Shown here in pieces: positions 17,458 to 26,244 of a DNA stretch of 42,346 nt. A program made the translations under genes and the position numbers. The stretch is from an uncultured Blautia sp. (GTDB lineage Bacteria > Bacillota > Clostridia > Lachnospirales > Lachnospiraceae). The DNA lies in the NCBI GenBank assembly GCA_900542045.1, contig UQMI01000031.1, forward strand, positions 1 to 42,346, given 5' to 3'. Within the stretch, counting starts at the first letter, position 1, and each line of letters begins with the position of its first letter. The notes below the pieces were generated by a model. The model had not been told where the DNA came from. It made no database searches and was given only the letters and a program-made list of their open reading frames with translations.

Positions 17458-18567
17458 ATGAGTAGATCAAAGGTATACTATACAAACATGCGCACCAAAA
17501 ATGGTGTAAGTCTTCTGGACAAGCTGGCAAAACTGATCAAAAAAGCCGGCATGGAAGAAATTGATTTTACAGACAAATACACCGCCATCAAGATCCATTT
17601 CGGAGAACCGGGCAATCTGGCTTTTCTCCGTCCCAACTATGCCAAGGTTGTTGCGGATCTGGTCAAAGAACTGGGCGGCAAACCGTTCCTCACCGACTGC
17701 AACACCCTCTATGTGGGCGGCAGAAAAAATGCGCTGGATCATCTGGACAGCGCCTATGTCAACGGCTTCTCTCCTTTCTCCACCGGCTGCCATATCCTTA
17801 TTGCCGATGGACTGAAGGGCACCGATGAAGTCTATGTTCCGGTAGAAGGCGGAGAATACGTAAAAGAAGCCAAAATCGGCCGTGCCGTTATGGATGCGGA
17901 TGTATTCATTTCTCTGTCCCATTTCAAAGGTCATGAATGCACCGGTTTCGGCGGGGCTCTGAAAAATATCGGCATGGGATGCGGTTCCCGCGCCGGCAAA
18001 ATGGAGATGCACAGTGCCGGAAAACCTTATATCGACCAGGAACTCTGCATCGGCTGCGGCCAGTGTCAGAAAATCTGTGCCCATGACGCACCGATCCTCA
18101 GGGAAGGAAAGGCTTCCATCGATATGGACAAATGTGTGGGCTGTGGCAGATGTATCGGCGTCTGTCCAAAAGATGCCGTGACACCAGCCCAGGATGAGGC
18201 CTTTGATATCCTGAACGCAAAGATTGCCGAATACAGCAAAGCCGTTCTGGACGGCAGACCGCATTTCCACATTTCTCTGGTCATCGATGTCTCTCCATAT
18301 TGTGACTGCCATGCAGAGAACGATATGGCTATCGTTCCGGATGTGGGAATGTTCGCCTCCTTCGACCCGGTTGCCCTGGATGTGGCCTGTGCCGACGCCG
18401 TCAACGCGCAGCCTCCCGTATCCGCCAGCATGCTGGGAGAAGTCAATCATGAAGGACACGATCATTTCAGTGCCATTACACCGGAGACCAACTGGAAAAC
18501 CTGTATCGATCACGCAGTGAAGATTGGTCTCGGGAACGCAGAATATGAGCTGATCGAAGTGAAATAA
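17458..18567 (+). CDS. DUF362 protein with 2x[4Fe-4S] ferredoxin domain
   Basis: 369 residues. The N-terminal DUF362 fold (KIHFGEPGNLAFLRP, FLTDCNTLYVGGR, SLSHFKGHECTGFGGALKNIGMGC) is followed by two classical cluster motifs, CIGCGQCQKIC and CVGCGRCIGVCP (around residues 197-240), and then the rest of the DUF362 domain. It is probably a cytoplasmic redox protein; partner and substrate are unknown. GCAGGAGG precedes the ATG. TATGAT at 17407-17412 is a likely -10 with a weak -35. It has its own terminator and is not clearly linked to the galactosidase. Confidence 0.9.
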   Translation: MSRSKVYYTNMRTKNGVSLLDKLAKLIKKAGMEEIDFTDKYTAIKIHFGEPGNLAFLRPNYAKVVADLVKELGGKPFLTDCNTLYVGGRKNALDHLDSAYVNGFSPFSTGCHILIADGLKGTDEVYVPVEGGEYVKEAKIGRAVMDADVFISLSHFKGHECTGFGGALKNIGMGCGSRAGKMEMHSAGKPYIDQELCIGCGQCQKICAHDAPILREGKASIDMDKCVGCGRCIGVCPKDAVTPAQDEAFDILNAKIAEYSKAVLDGRPHFHISLVIDVSPYCDCHAENDMAIVPDVGMFASFDPVALDVACADAVNAQPPVSASMLGEVNHEGHDHFSAITPETNWKTCIDHAVKIGLGNAEYELIEVK

Positions 18568-18594
18568 TCCAATACCGTATTTTCTGGAAAAACC

Positions 18595-18642
18595 AGCAGG
18601 AAGCCACGGCCTTGATCCGGCCGCAGCTCCCTGCTCTTTTTT
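18595..18642 (+). terminator. Terminator of the DUF362 gene
   Basis: Outer stem AGCAGG/CCTGCT with inner CGGCC/GGCCG stem, followed by CTTTTTTG; it starts 28 bp after the stop. Confidence 0.85.
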
Positions 18643-18660
18643 GTGTGATTGGAAAATGGC

Positions 18661-18688
18661 GGCCGCCCCAGGCGGCAAATCCTTCCAG
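18661..18688 (-). terminator. Possible terminator of the ilvA-ybaK transcript
   Basis: The 6-bp GC stem GCCGCC-TGG-GGCGGC (18661-18675) is present but only a short ATTTT follows on the minus strand. It lies at the convergent end between the deacylase and DUF362 genes. Confidence 0.35.
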
Positions 18689-18740
18689 ACAGGATTCTCC
18701 TCCAATGCCATTTCCATTCTCCTATTCTATTTCCTGCTCG

Positions 18741-19205
18741 TCATTCCTTGCATACATCGATCCATTCCAGGGAATGGGAACATTTTTCCAGCTCGTCAAG
18801 GGCCAGCTTCACTGCGCTGTTCCCGCTGCCTGCCGCGGGATACACCGCATCAAACCGCTGCAGGGAAACATCCAGATATACCGACACATCCGGCTGGATC
18901 ACAAAGGGACAGACGCCTCCCGGCGCATGTCCCACCCTCGCTTCCACCTGATCCCCCGGGATCATTTTTGCTTTCTGGTGAAAAAAACTTTTATATTTCT
19001 TATTGTCCACTTTCCGGTCACCGGCTGCCACAATCAGCACTGGATGATCATCCACCAGAAAGGAAAGGGTTTTGGCAATCTGCCTGGGCTGGCAGCCCAC
19101 TGCCTTTGCCGCTTCCTCCACGGTGGCGCTGGACTGGTCAAATTCCATCACCCGGTCTCCCAGTCCCTTCTCTTCAAAATACTGTTTTACACTCGCAAAA
19201 GACAT
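18741..19205 (-). CDS. YbaK/ProX-type aminoacyl-tRNA deacylase
   Basis: 154 residues of the YbaK/prolyl-tRNA-editing domain, a trans-editing factor that hydrolyses mischarged tRNA in the cytoplasm. Family features are SSATVEEAAKAVGCQPRQIAKTL, LIVAAGDRKVDNKKY (catalytic-type Lys region) and the Gly-rich GHAPGGVCPF. The subtype (Cys-tRNAPro, Ala-tRNAPro or other) cannot be set from sequence reading. It follows threonine ammonia-lyase by 33 bp, with AAGGAG before the start, so the two are probably one transcript continuing from the ftsY operon. Confidence 0.85.
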   Translation of the reverse strand: MSFASVKQYFEEKGLGDRVMEFDQSSATVEEAAKAVGCQPRQIAKTLSFLVDDHPVLIVAAGDRKVDNKKYKSFFHQKAKMIPGDQVEARVGHAPGGVCPFVIQPDVSVYLDVSLQRFDAVYPAAGSGNSAVKLALDELEKCSHSLEWIDVCKE

Positions 19206-19238
19206 CTTCTATGGCTCCTTCTCTCTCTTCCCTGCAGT

Positions 19239-20450
19239 TTATAATACGGCACGGATCACTTTGGGACGGTATCCTTCATGCTCCAGAGCATGTACGATCT
19301 GCGACTTGTGCTCTGTTCCAAAGGCCTCCATGGTAATCTTCAGTTCCACTGCCGCGTTTCGGTTGGTGCTGACAAACTGATTGTGATCCAGACGAATGAC
19401 ATTTCCATTGTTGTCTGCAATAATAGAAGCTACCCGCACCAGTTCGCCGGGCTTATCCGGCAGCAGTACAGAAACCGTGAAGATACGGTCCCTCTGGATC
19501 AGGCCGTGCTGTACCACAGAGGACATGGTGATCATGTCCATATTTCCGCCGCTGAGGATGGAAACGATTTTTTTCTTATGCACATCCAGATGCCGGAGCG
19601 CCGCAACGGTCAGCAACCCGGAATTTTCCACTACAATCTTATGATTCTCCACCATATCCAGGAAGGCCACGATCAGCTCATCGTCTTCGATGGTGATGAT
19701 CTCATCCACGTTTTCCTGAATATAAGGAAAGATTTTTTCTCCAGGCGTCTGTACAGCAGTGCCGTCCGCAATGGTATTTACAGCAGGCAGACTGGTTACC
19801 TCTCCCTTCTCCAGGGACAGTTTCATGCAGGCTGCTCCTGCAGGCTCCACGCCGATCACCTGGATATGAGGATTCAGCAGCTTGGCCAGTGTGGAGACAC
19901 CGGCTGCCAGACCGCCGCCGCCGATGGGTACCAGAATATAATCCACCAAAGGCAGCTCCTGGATAATTTCCATGGCAATGGTTCCCTGGCCGGTTGCCAC
20001 CACCGGATCATCAAAGGGATGGATAAAGGTATAGCCTTCTTTTTCCGCCAGCTCCATGGCATAAGCACAGGCATCATCGTAGATATCCCCTTTGAGCACC
20101 ACTTCCGCCCCATACGCTTTGGTACGCTCCACTTTGATCAGCGGCGTGGTGGTAGGCATGACGATCACTGCCTTTGCCCCGTATTTTCGGGCGGCATAAG
20201 CGACTCCCTGGGCATGGTTTCCTGCCGATGCGGTGATCAGTCCCCGGTCTCTCTCTTCCTGGGTCAGGGTGCTGATCTTATAGTAGGCGCCCCGGACCTT
20301 ATAGGCGCCGGTAAACTGCATGTTTTCCGGCTTGAAATATACCCGGTTCCCTGTCTGCTCACTGAAATAATCACTGTATATCAGCTTCGTTTTTAATGTG
20401 ACCTGTTTTACGATTTCTGAAGCTTCTTCAAATGTCTCTAATGTAAGCAT
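19239..20450 (-). CDS. ilvA: Threonine ammonia-lyase (PLP-dependent) with ACT domain
   Basis: 403 residues. A fold type II PLP enzyme converting threonine to 2-oxobutyrate and ammonia. K51 in FTGAYKVRGA is the Schiff-base lysine, SAGNHAQGVA the substrate loop, and PIGGGGLAAG the phosphate-binding loop. A C-terminal ACT domain (PGELVRVASIIADNNGNVIRL..., from about residue 325) suggests allosteric control. The length matches the medium form with one ACT, between short catabolic TdcB and long biosynthetic IlvA, so the physiological role (isoleucine synthesis or threonine catabolism) is open. ATG 20450 has GGAAGGA upstream and replaces a start 15 codons earlier. It lies 84 bp after ftsY in the same direction. 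Confidence 0.92.
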   Translation of the reverse strand: MLTLETFEEASEIVKQVTLKTKLIYSDYFSEQTGNRVYFKPENMQFTGAYKVRGAYYKISTLTQEERDRGLITASAGNHAQGVAYAARKYGAKAVIVMPTTTPLIKVERTKAYGAEVVLKGDIYDDACAYAMELAEKEGYTFIHPFDDPVVATGQGTIAMEIIQELPLVDYILVPIGGGGLAAGVSTLAKLLNPHIQVIGVEPAGAACMKLSLEKGEVTSLPAVNTIADGTAVQTPGEKIFPYIQENVDEIITIEDDELIVAFLDMVENHKIVVENSGLLTVAALRHLDVHKKKIVSILSGGNMDMITMSSVVQHGLIQRDRIFTVSVLLPDKPGELVRVASIIADNNGNVIRLDHNQFVSTNRNAAVELKITMEAFGTEHKSQIVHALEHEGYRPKVIRAVL

Positions 20451-20533
20451 AGTTTCCTTCCTTTCCTGTTCTTTCTCAGCTGTATCAGCAGACACACAGA
20501 ACCTGCCGCCTGCAAATGTCCAGGGATGTTACC

Positions 20534-21475
20534 CTATTCTTCTGTATCCGTGATCTGGAACAGCGCGTTGACAAAAGCGTCCGCGTCAAATTTCTGCAGA
20601 TCCTGGATCTGTTCACCCACACCGATATATTTTACCGGAATATCCAACTCGGACTGGATAGCCACAGCAATCCCGCCTTTGGCGGTGCCGTCCAGCTTTG
20701 TCAGAATAATACCTGTAATCCTGGCCACCTCCGCAAACTGTCTGGCCTGCACCAGAGCATTCTGGCCGGTGGTTCCATCCAGGACTACCAGAGTTTCCAG
20801 ATAGGCATCCGGATATTCCTTTTCCAGGATCCGGTAAATCTTGTGCAGTTCACTCATTAAATTCTTCTTATTATGAAGGCGCCCTGCCGTATCGCAGATC
20901 AGCACATCCGCATTTCTGGCCTTGGCAGCCGCCACCGCATCGTATACCACAGAAGCCGGATCCGCCCCCTGCTGGCCGGTAATAATATCCACACCTGCCC
21001 GGTTCGCCCACTGAGTCAGCTGTTCTGTGGCCGCTGCGCGAAAGGTATCTGCAGCTGCCAGGATCACTTTTTTCCCCTGCTCTTTCAGAAGACCAGCCAG
21101 TTTTCCAACGGAAGTGGTCTTTCCCACACCGTTGACACCGATCACTAGGACCACCGAACGGCGGTTTTCAAATTCATATTCTGTATTTTCCACCTGCATC
21201 TGCCGCTTAATACTGTCCACCAGCAGCTTCTTACATTCCGTCGGATCCTTGATATGCTGCTCTGCAACCTGTTCTTTCAGATTCTCAATAATGGCAGTGG
21301 TGGCATTGATACCAATATCTCCCATAATGAGAGTTTCTTCGATCTCCTCATAAAAATCCTCGTCAATACTGGAAAATCCGCTGAAAATAGAATCAATTCC
21401 AGATACAATATTGGCCCTTGTCTTGGACAGGCCTTTCACCAGACGTTTAAAAAACCCTTGCTTTTCCTCTGCCAT
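20534..21475 (-). CDS. ftsY: SRP receptor GTPase FtsY
   Basis: 313 residues with NG domain: GVNGVGKTTSVGKLAGLL P-loop, DTFRAAATEQL, DTAGRLHNKKNLM and TKLDGTAKGG. The long acidic A domain of E. coli FtsY is absent, as in Firmicutes; membrane contact would use the short N-terminal amphipathic stretch (KQGFFKRLVKGLSKTR). It lies 11 bp after smc, the expected order. Its usual neighbours ylxM-ffh are displaced about 19 kb away. Confidence 0.97.
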   Translation of the reverse strand: MAEEKQGFFKRLVKGLSKTRANIVSGIDSIFSGFSSIDEDFYEEIEETLIMGDIGINATTAIIENLKEQVAEQHIKDPTECKKLLVDSIKRQMQVENTEYEFENRRSVVLVIGVNGVGKTTSVGKLAGLLKEQGKKVILAAADTFRAAATEQLTQWANRAGVDIITGQQGADPASVVYDAVAAAKARNADVLICDTAGRLHNKKNLMSELHKIYRILEKEYPDAYLETLVVLDGTTGQNALVQARQFAEVARITGIILTKLDGTAKGGIAVAIQSELDIPVKYIGVGEQIQDLQKFDADAFVNALFQITDTEE

Positions 21476-21486
21476 AATGCTCCCTC

Positions 21487-24400
21487 CTACTTTGTCAAGT
21501 CCTTTTCCACAAGATCCACAGAAACCAGCGTAGAAACGCCTTTTTCCTGCATGGTGATACCATATAAACGGTCAGCAGCCCGCATGGTACCACGCCTATG
21601 AGTAATTATAATGAATTGCGTATTCTTCGTCAACTTTTTCAGATACTCCGCAAATCTGGTAACATTGGAATCATCCAATGCCGCCTCGATCTCATCCAGC
21701 AGACAGAAGGGGGACGGCTTCAGATTCTGGATGGCAAACAACAGCGCAATGGCGGTCAGGGCTTTCTCCCCGCCGGAAAGCTGCATCATATTCTGCAGTT
21801 TTTTCCCCGGGGGCTGGGAAATAATCCGGATCCCTGCTTCCAGGATATCTTCGTCTTCGATCAGCTCCAGGGTTCCCCTTCCTCCTCCGAACAGATCCTG
21901 GAAAGCCCGGTTGAACTCTTTCTGGATCTCATAAAATTTTTCAGAAAACTGCCGGCGCATGCCCTCATCCAGCTCTGCGATGATATCCATCAGCGTTGCC
22001 TCTGCCTTTACCAGATCTTCGTGCTGAGCCGACAGGAAAGTATGACGCTGGGACAGTTCTTTGTAATCCTCGATGGCATTGACATTCACATCCCCCAGTT
22101 TGCGGATGCTGTCTTTCAGTCCGCTGATCTGTTTCTTTATCTCATTTCTCTGGGTCATCTCTTCCCGTTTCAGCGTCAGAGCATGATTGGGAGTGATTTC
22201 ATATTCCTCCCAGAGATAGGCGATCTGCTGTTCCTTTCCTTCTTCCAGTTTTTCCAGCTGGCTGTCCAGACGGTAGCATTCTTTATCCAGCAGGCCGATC
22301 TTCTCGGACAGCTCATCTCTGAGCCGGAAAAAGGCCCGATGATCCTCATTCATCTTCTCCCGCTCCGTCTGGTATTTCTGCAGTCTCTGTTCCTCTTCCT
22401 CCGAAATCCTTGCCGCTTCCTGTATGGTCTCCCGGATCTGCAGGATCTGATTTTCTTTCTGTTTCCATTCTTCCTGGCTGTTTTCCAGATTCCGGCCTAT
22501 TTCCTCCTGCTCCTGGCTTAAGGCTTCCATTTCCTCGGTCAGACGGCGGATGGTTTCTTTCTGAAATTCTTCCTTCTGTTCCAGTCCGGCATTCTCCATC
22601 CGGATCTCTTCCAGTTCCCGGCTGCTTTTGCTTTCTTCTTTCCGGTACTCTTCCAGCTCCTGCTGCTTCATCTGGATCAGTTCTTCCAGTTCTTTTTCGT
22701 CCTGACGGGATTCTTCCAGTTCTTTTTCGATCTCTCCCCGGCTGTCCTGGATTTCTCTGGTCTGGCCGGCCATATCCTGATGATCCTTCTGGAGTTTTTC
22801 GTAGCTTTTTTTCAGCTCCCGTTTTTTCTCTTCCAGCTGCACCAGATTCATCTTGCCCGTATTCTGAAGGATATACTGGGACTGGAGTTTTTCATGCATC
22901 TCGGAGATGGTATCCCGCAGCACATTTCTCTTTCTGCGGTTCTCGTCAATGGCCGCCTGCATCTCGTCCATTTCTTTCTTCAGCTGCTTTACACTGCTCT
23001 CCAGCTCTTCGATCTCCCTGCGGCGTCCCAGAAGATTGCTGGAGTTTTTGAAGGCGCCGCCTGTCATGGAACCGCCCGGACTAAAAGACTCGCCTTCTAT
23101 GGTCACCATCCGCAGCGTATGGTTATATTTCCGTCCAATGGCAACGGCATGATCGATATGATCCACCACAAGGGTTCTGCCCAGCAGATATTCCGCCAGG
23201 TCCGCATGCTCCCTGCGCACCTTCACCAGCGTGCTGGCAAGACCGATCACGCCCGCTTCCTTCAGAGCAGCCGTCTGGGTAAAGGAACTCCTGCTCCGAA
23301 TGGTATTCAACGGCAGAAAAGTGGCCCGGCCATACCGGTTCTTCTTCAGGAATCCGATCAGCTGTTTGGCTGTCTGCTCATTGTCAGTTACAATGTTCTG
23401 GATGCTTCCGCCCAGTGCCGTTTCAATGGCCACTTCATAATCCTTATTCACCTGGATCAGATCCGCCACCACGCCCTGGATTCCCGGCACCCTGTCTTTT
23501 TGCTCCATGACCCGGCGGATGCTGTTCCCATAGCCGTCGTAGCGCTCGGTAATATTGCGCAGAGATTCCAGTCTGGAGGCTTCCCGGTGGTAAGCGGTCT
23601 GTCCCACATCCATCTGCTCATTCTGCTTCTTGATGGTCTCCTGCAGAAGAGTCACCTGTTCATCCAGTTTTTTTGTTTCCCGGGTCATGTCGGAGATGAC
23701 CCTCGTCACACCATTATATTCTTCCCTGGCCTTCTCTTCCGCCTCTTCAATCTGCGCTTCCTCACTCTTTAAATGCAGAGCCTGCTGATTGAGCTCTGCC
23801 TTCCGGATGTTCACCTGCTCCAGCATGGCGTCAAAACGCTGTGCTTTTCCTTTTGTGGTGGCCCGGCTGTTGAGGATCTCTATGATCTCACTCTTACCGT
23901 TTTCCAGAGCCTGGCTGCATTCATTCATGGCATCTGCCACCTGATCATGACGATTCTGGGCTTTTTTCTGACGCTCCCGCAGAAGCCGGCGCTGAGCCTG
24001 CAGACCTGCGCTTTCATCCTGCTGGCTCTCCAGCTCTTCCTGACGCTTTTTCAGATCAGCTTCCACCGTGTTCTGCCGGGACTGGTAATGCTCATAATTC
24101 TGTCTGCCGGCACGGATCTGCTCCTGGAGCAGCTCCACCTGCCCTTCCAGCTGCTGTCTGCGCAGCGCGCATTCCTTGGAAGATTCCCGGGCCTGGTCCA
24201 TTTTCTGATCCAGATCCTCCAGCCCCTTTTCCAGCCGCTCATATTCCTGCTTTGTGGTTTCAAAATTTTCTCTGGCCTGCTCCAGTTCCTCTCCCGACTG
24301 CGTTCTCTTTTCCTGCAGCTCTGTCAGCTGTCCTGCCATATGCTCCATTTCCAGAAGAAACAGATTCACATCCAGCAGCTTCAGTTCTTCTTTTTTTGCC

Positions 24401-25047
24401 AAATAGACTTTGGCCGTCTCTGCCTGCTTCTCCAATGGCCCCAGCTGTCTGGTCAGCTCTCCTAAAATATCTGTCACACGGACCAGGTTCTGCTGTTCTT
24501 CCTCCAGCTTTTTCAGCGCCGTATTCTTGCGCCGTTTGAATTTTACGATTCCCGCCGCTTCATCGAAGAGCTCCCGGCGTTCTTCCGGCTTTCCGCTCAG
24601 GATCTTGTCAATCTGTCCCTGTCCGATGATGGAATACCCTTCTTTTCCGATTCCGGTGTCATAAAACAGCTCGTTGATATCCTTCAGCCGGCAGGCGCTG
24701 CCATTGATCAGATATTCACTTTCACCGGAACGGTAGAGCCGTCTGGTCACGGTCACCTCTTCATATTCGATGGCCAGCTGATGATCCCTGTTGTCCAGAG
24801 TGATCGCCACAGAAGCGAAGCTTAAGGGCTTACGATTCTCCGTTCCGGAAAAGATCACATCCTGCATGTTGCCGCCCCGCAGCTGCTTGGCACTCTGTTC
24901 TCCCAGCACCCAGCGCACAGCATCGGCCACATTGCTCTTGCCGCTCCCGTTGGGGCCAACAATGCCGGTAATGCCATTGTGAAATTCAAAAACAATTTTC
25001 TGTGCAAAAGATTTGAATCCCTGCACTTCTATACTTTTCAGATACAT
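21487..25047 (-). CDS. smc: Chromosome segregation ATPase SMC
   Basis: 1186 residues, the normal bacterial length. N-terminal Walker A GPNGSGKSNVADAVRWVLGE (near residue 32), a long coiled coil, a hinge domain around residues 510-650 (PGIQGVVADLIQV.., GGSIQNIVTDNEQTA), the returning coiled coil, then the C-terminal signature LSGGEKALTAIALLFA and Walker B FCLLDEIEAALDD. It forms condensin with ScpA/ScpB (not in the window). Its start overlaps the rnc stop by 10 bp, so translation is coupled. Confidence 0.98.
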   Translation of the reverse strand: MYLKSIEVQGFKSFAQKIVFEFHNGITGIVGPNGSGKSNVADAVRWVLGEQSAKQLRGGNMQDVIFSGTENRKPLSFASVAITLDNRDHQLAIEYEEVTVTRRLYRSGESEYLINGSACRLKDINELFYDTGIGKEGYSIIGQGQIDKILSGKPEERRELFDEAAGIVKFKRRKNTALKKLEEEQQNLVRVTDILGELTRQLGPLEKQAETAKVYLAKKEELKLLDVNLFLLEMEHMAGQLTELQEKRTQSGEELEQARENFETTKQEYERLEKGLEDLDQKMDQARESSKECALRRQQLEGQVELLQEQIRAGRQNYEHYQSRQNTVEADLKKRQEELESQQDESAGLQAQRRLLRERQKKAQNRHDQVADAMNECSQALENGKSEIIEILNSRATTKGKAQRFDAMLEQVNIRKAELNQQALHLKSEEAQIEEAEEKAREEYNGVTRVISDMTRETKKLDEQVTLLQETIKKQNEQMDVGQTAYHREASRLESLRNITERYDGYGNSIRRVMEQKDRVPGIQGVVADLIQVNKDYEVAIETALGGSIQNIVTDNEQTAKQLIGFLKKNRYGRATFLPLNTIRSRSSFTQTAALKEAGVIGLASTLVKVRREHADLAEYLLGRTLVVDHIDHAVAIGRKYNHTLRMVTIEGESFSPGGSMTGGAFKNSSNLLGRRREIEELESSVKQLKKEMDEMQAAIDENRRKRNVLRDTISEMHEKLQSQYILQNTGKMNLVQLEEKKRELKKSYEKLQKDHQDMAGQTREIQDSRGEIEKELEESRQDEKELEELIQMKQQELEEYRKEESKSSRELEEIRMENAGLEQKEEFQKETIRRLTEEMEALSQEQEEIGRNLENSQEEWKQKENQILQIRETIQEAARISEEEEQRLQKYQTEREKMNEDHRAFFRLRDELSEKIGLLDKECYRLDSQLEKLEEGKEQQIAYLWEEYEITPNHALTLKREEMTQRNEIKKQISGLKDSIRKLGDVNVNAIEDYKELSQRHTFLSAQHEDLVKAEATLMDIIAELDEGMRRQFSEKFYEIQKEFNRAFQDLFGGGRGTLELIEDEDILEAGIRIISQPPGKKLQNMMQLSGGEKALTAIALLFAIQNLKPSPFCLLDEIEAALDDSNVTRFAEYLKKLTKNTQFIIITHRRGTMRAADRLYGITMQEKGVSTLVSVDLVEKDLTK

Positions 25048-25739
25048 GGGTTCACCTGCTGCTTTTTCAGAATGCAGACTGCCTCATAAGCGGCTGCCTG
25101 CTCTGCCGCCTTCTTCGTGTGTCCGCTTCCTACGCCCAGAACCTTATCTTTCACAGATACTTCTACGGTAAACATTTTATTGTGATCCGGCCCTTCTTCC
25201 CTGATCAGCTGATAACGAAGAGGATTGTTTCCATGTTCCTGCACCAGTTCCTGCAGGATAGTCTTGCTATCATAAAAGAGCTCCCGGGTCTCCACATCAC
25301 TCAGAACCACTCGTAGAATAAACTCTTTTGCATTAGCAAGTCCACCATCCAGGTAAATCGCTCCGATCAGCGCTTCCAGGGCATCTGACACCAGGGAATC
25401 CCGGCTGCGTCCTCCCGTCATCTCTTCTCCTTTGCCCAGCAGCAGAAACTGCTGCACACCGCAGTCTCTGGCACAGGCCGCAAGAGACGGCTCGCATACC
25501 AGACTTGCCCGTTTTCTGGTCAGTTCCCCTTCGGAAAGTTCTCTGTATTTCTCAAAAAGAAAGGTACTGCTCACCAGTTCCAGCACTGCGTCCCCCAGAA
25601 ATTCCAGACGCTCGTTGCTGCCCAGGTGCCCTTTCTTCTTCTCATTGGCATAAGAACTGTGGCTCATGGCATGTTCCAGGAGCGAAAAATCCCGGAACCG
25701 GTAGCCGATCCTCTTTTCCAGTTCATGTAAGTTTTTCAT
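25038..25739 (-). CDS. rnc: Ribonuclease III
   Basis: 233 residues. Catalytic domain with signature NERLEFLGDAVLELV and a second acidic cluster (SDALEALIGAIYLDGG), followed by a C-terminal double-stranded-RNA-binding domain (NPLRYQLIREEGPDHNKMF..GSGHTKKAAEQAAA). It processes rRNA precursors and structured mRNA. ATG 25739 with GGAGG 8 bp upstream is chosen over one 5 codons earlier that contains this ribosome site. It belongs to the plsX-acpP-rnc-smc-ftsY block. Confidence 0.97.
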   Translation of the reverse strand: MKNLHELEKRIGYRFRDFSLLEHAMSHSSYANEKKKGHLGSNERLEFLGDAVLELVSSTFLFEKYRELSEGELTRKRASLVCEPSLAACARDCGVQQFLLLGKGEEMTGGRSRDSLVSDALEALIGAIYLDGGLANAKEFILRVVLSDVETRELFYDSKTILQELVQEHGNNPLRYQLIREEGPDHNKMFTVEVSVKDKVLGVGSGHTKKAAEQAAAYEAVCILKKQQVNPCI

Positions 25740-26011
25740 ACGCGTTTCCTCCAATCTGCCGTTTCTGCCCCGGCCGCGCAGACAGGCTTCCTGTCTGTGC
25801 CGAACATAACTTTTGCCTGATTTTTCTTATCCGCCGCAATGCGTTCTCCCCGCAGGATCGCCTCTCCTGCAGGCTCATTGAAAAACCAGGCAAAGCCAAT
25901 TCTCCATTTCTGTTTCTTATGTGTCAACGATGCCGCAGATAAAAGATCCGTTCTCCGCCGCCCCGCAGGTACAGAGGAATCCGGCCTTCGGCTCTTCTGC
26001 CGTCCTGTCCA
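25740..26011 (-). other. 272-bp gap between acpP and rnc, no convincing gene
   Basis: A TTG-started 63-codon frame (25736-25927) ends in ATGA overlap with the rnc start, which looks like translational coupling. However, it has no ribosome site and its sequence resembles nothing I know. TTGACA at its beginning could instead be a -35 box, though its -10 (AGAATT, 18 bp) is poor. I leave it unassigned. Confidence 0.4.
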
Positions 26012-26242
26012 TTATCCCAGGGCATTTCTGATCTGCTCGGCCGCATCTCCCACGGTCACAATGCCCTCAGCCGCATCATTGTCGATCTCAATATCGAATT
26101 CTTCCTCGATCCCCATGATGATCTGAAACAGATCCAGGGAATCCGCTCCCAGATCGTCCACAAAAGTGGTATTCTCTGTAATATCAGAAGTATCTATATT
26201 CAATACGTCCGCAATGATCTCTTTTAATTTTTCGAATTCCAA
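26012..26242 (-). CDS. acpP: Acyl carrier protein
   Basis: 76 residues, strongly acidic, four-helix ACP with the phosphopantetheine attachment Ser35 in GADSLDLFQ. It carries growing acyl chains in fatty-acid synthesis and supplies PlsX. It starts 2 bp after the plsX stop region. Confidence 0.97.
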   Translation of the reverse strand: MEFEKLKEIIADVLNIDTSDITENTTFVDDLGADSLDLFQIIMGIEEEFDIEIDNDAAEGIVTVGDAAEQIRNALG

Positions 26243-26244
26243 TC

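Noticed and set aside
17467..18717. 416-codon frame antisense to the DUF362 gene
   Set aside because: Shadow frame; the opposite strand has ferredoxin motifs, promoter, ribosome site and terminator.
25736..25927. 63-codon frame ending with ATGA overlap at rnc
   Set aside because: TTG start without ribosome site and no recognisable sequence; the coupling-like overlap alone is not enough.
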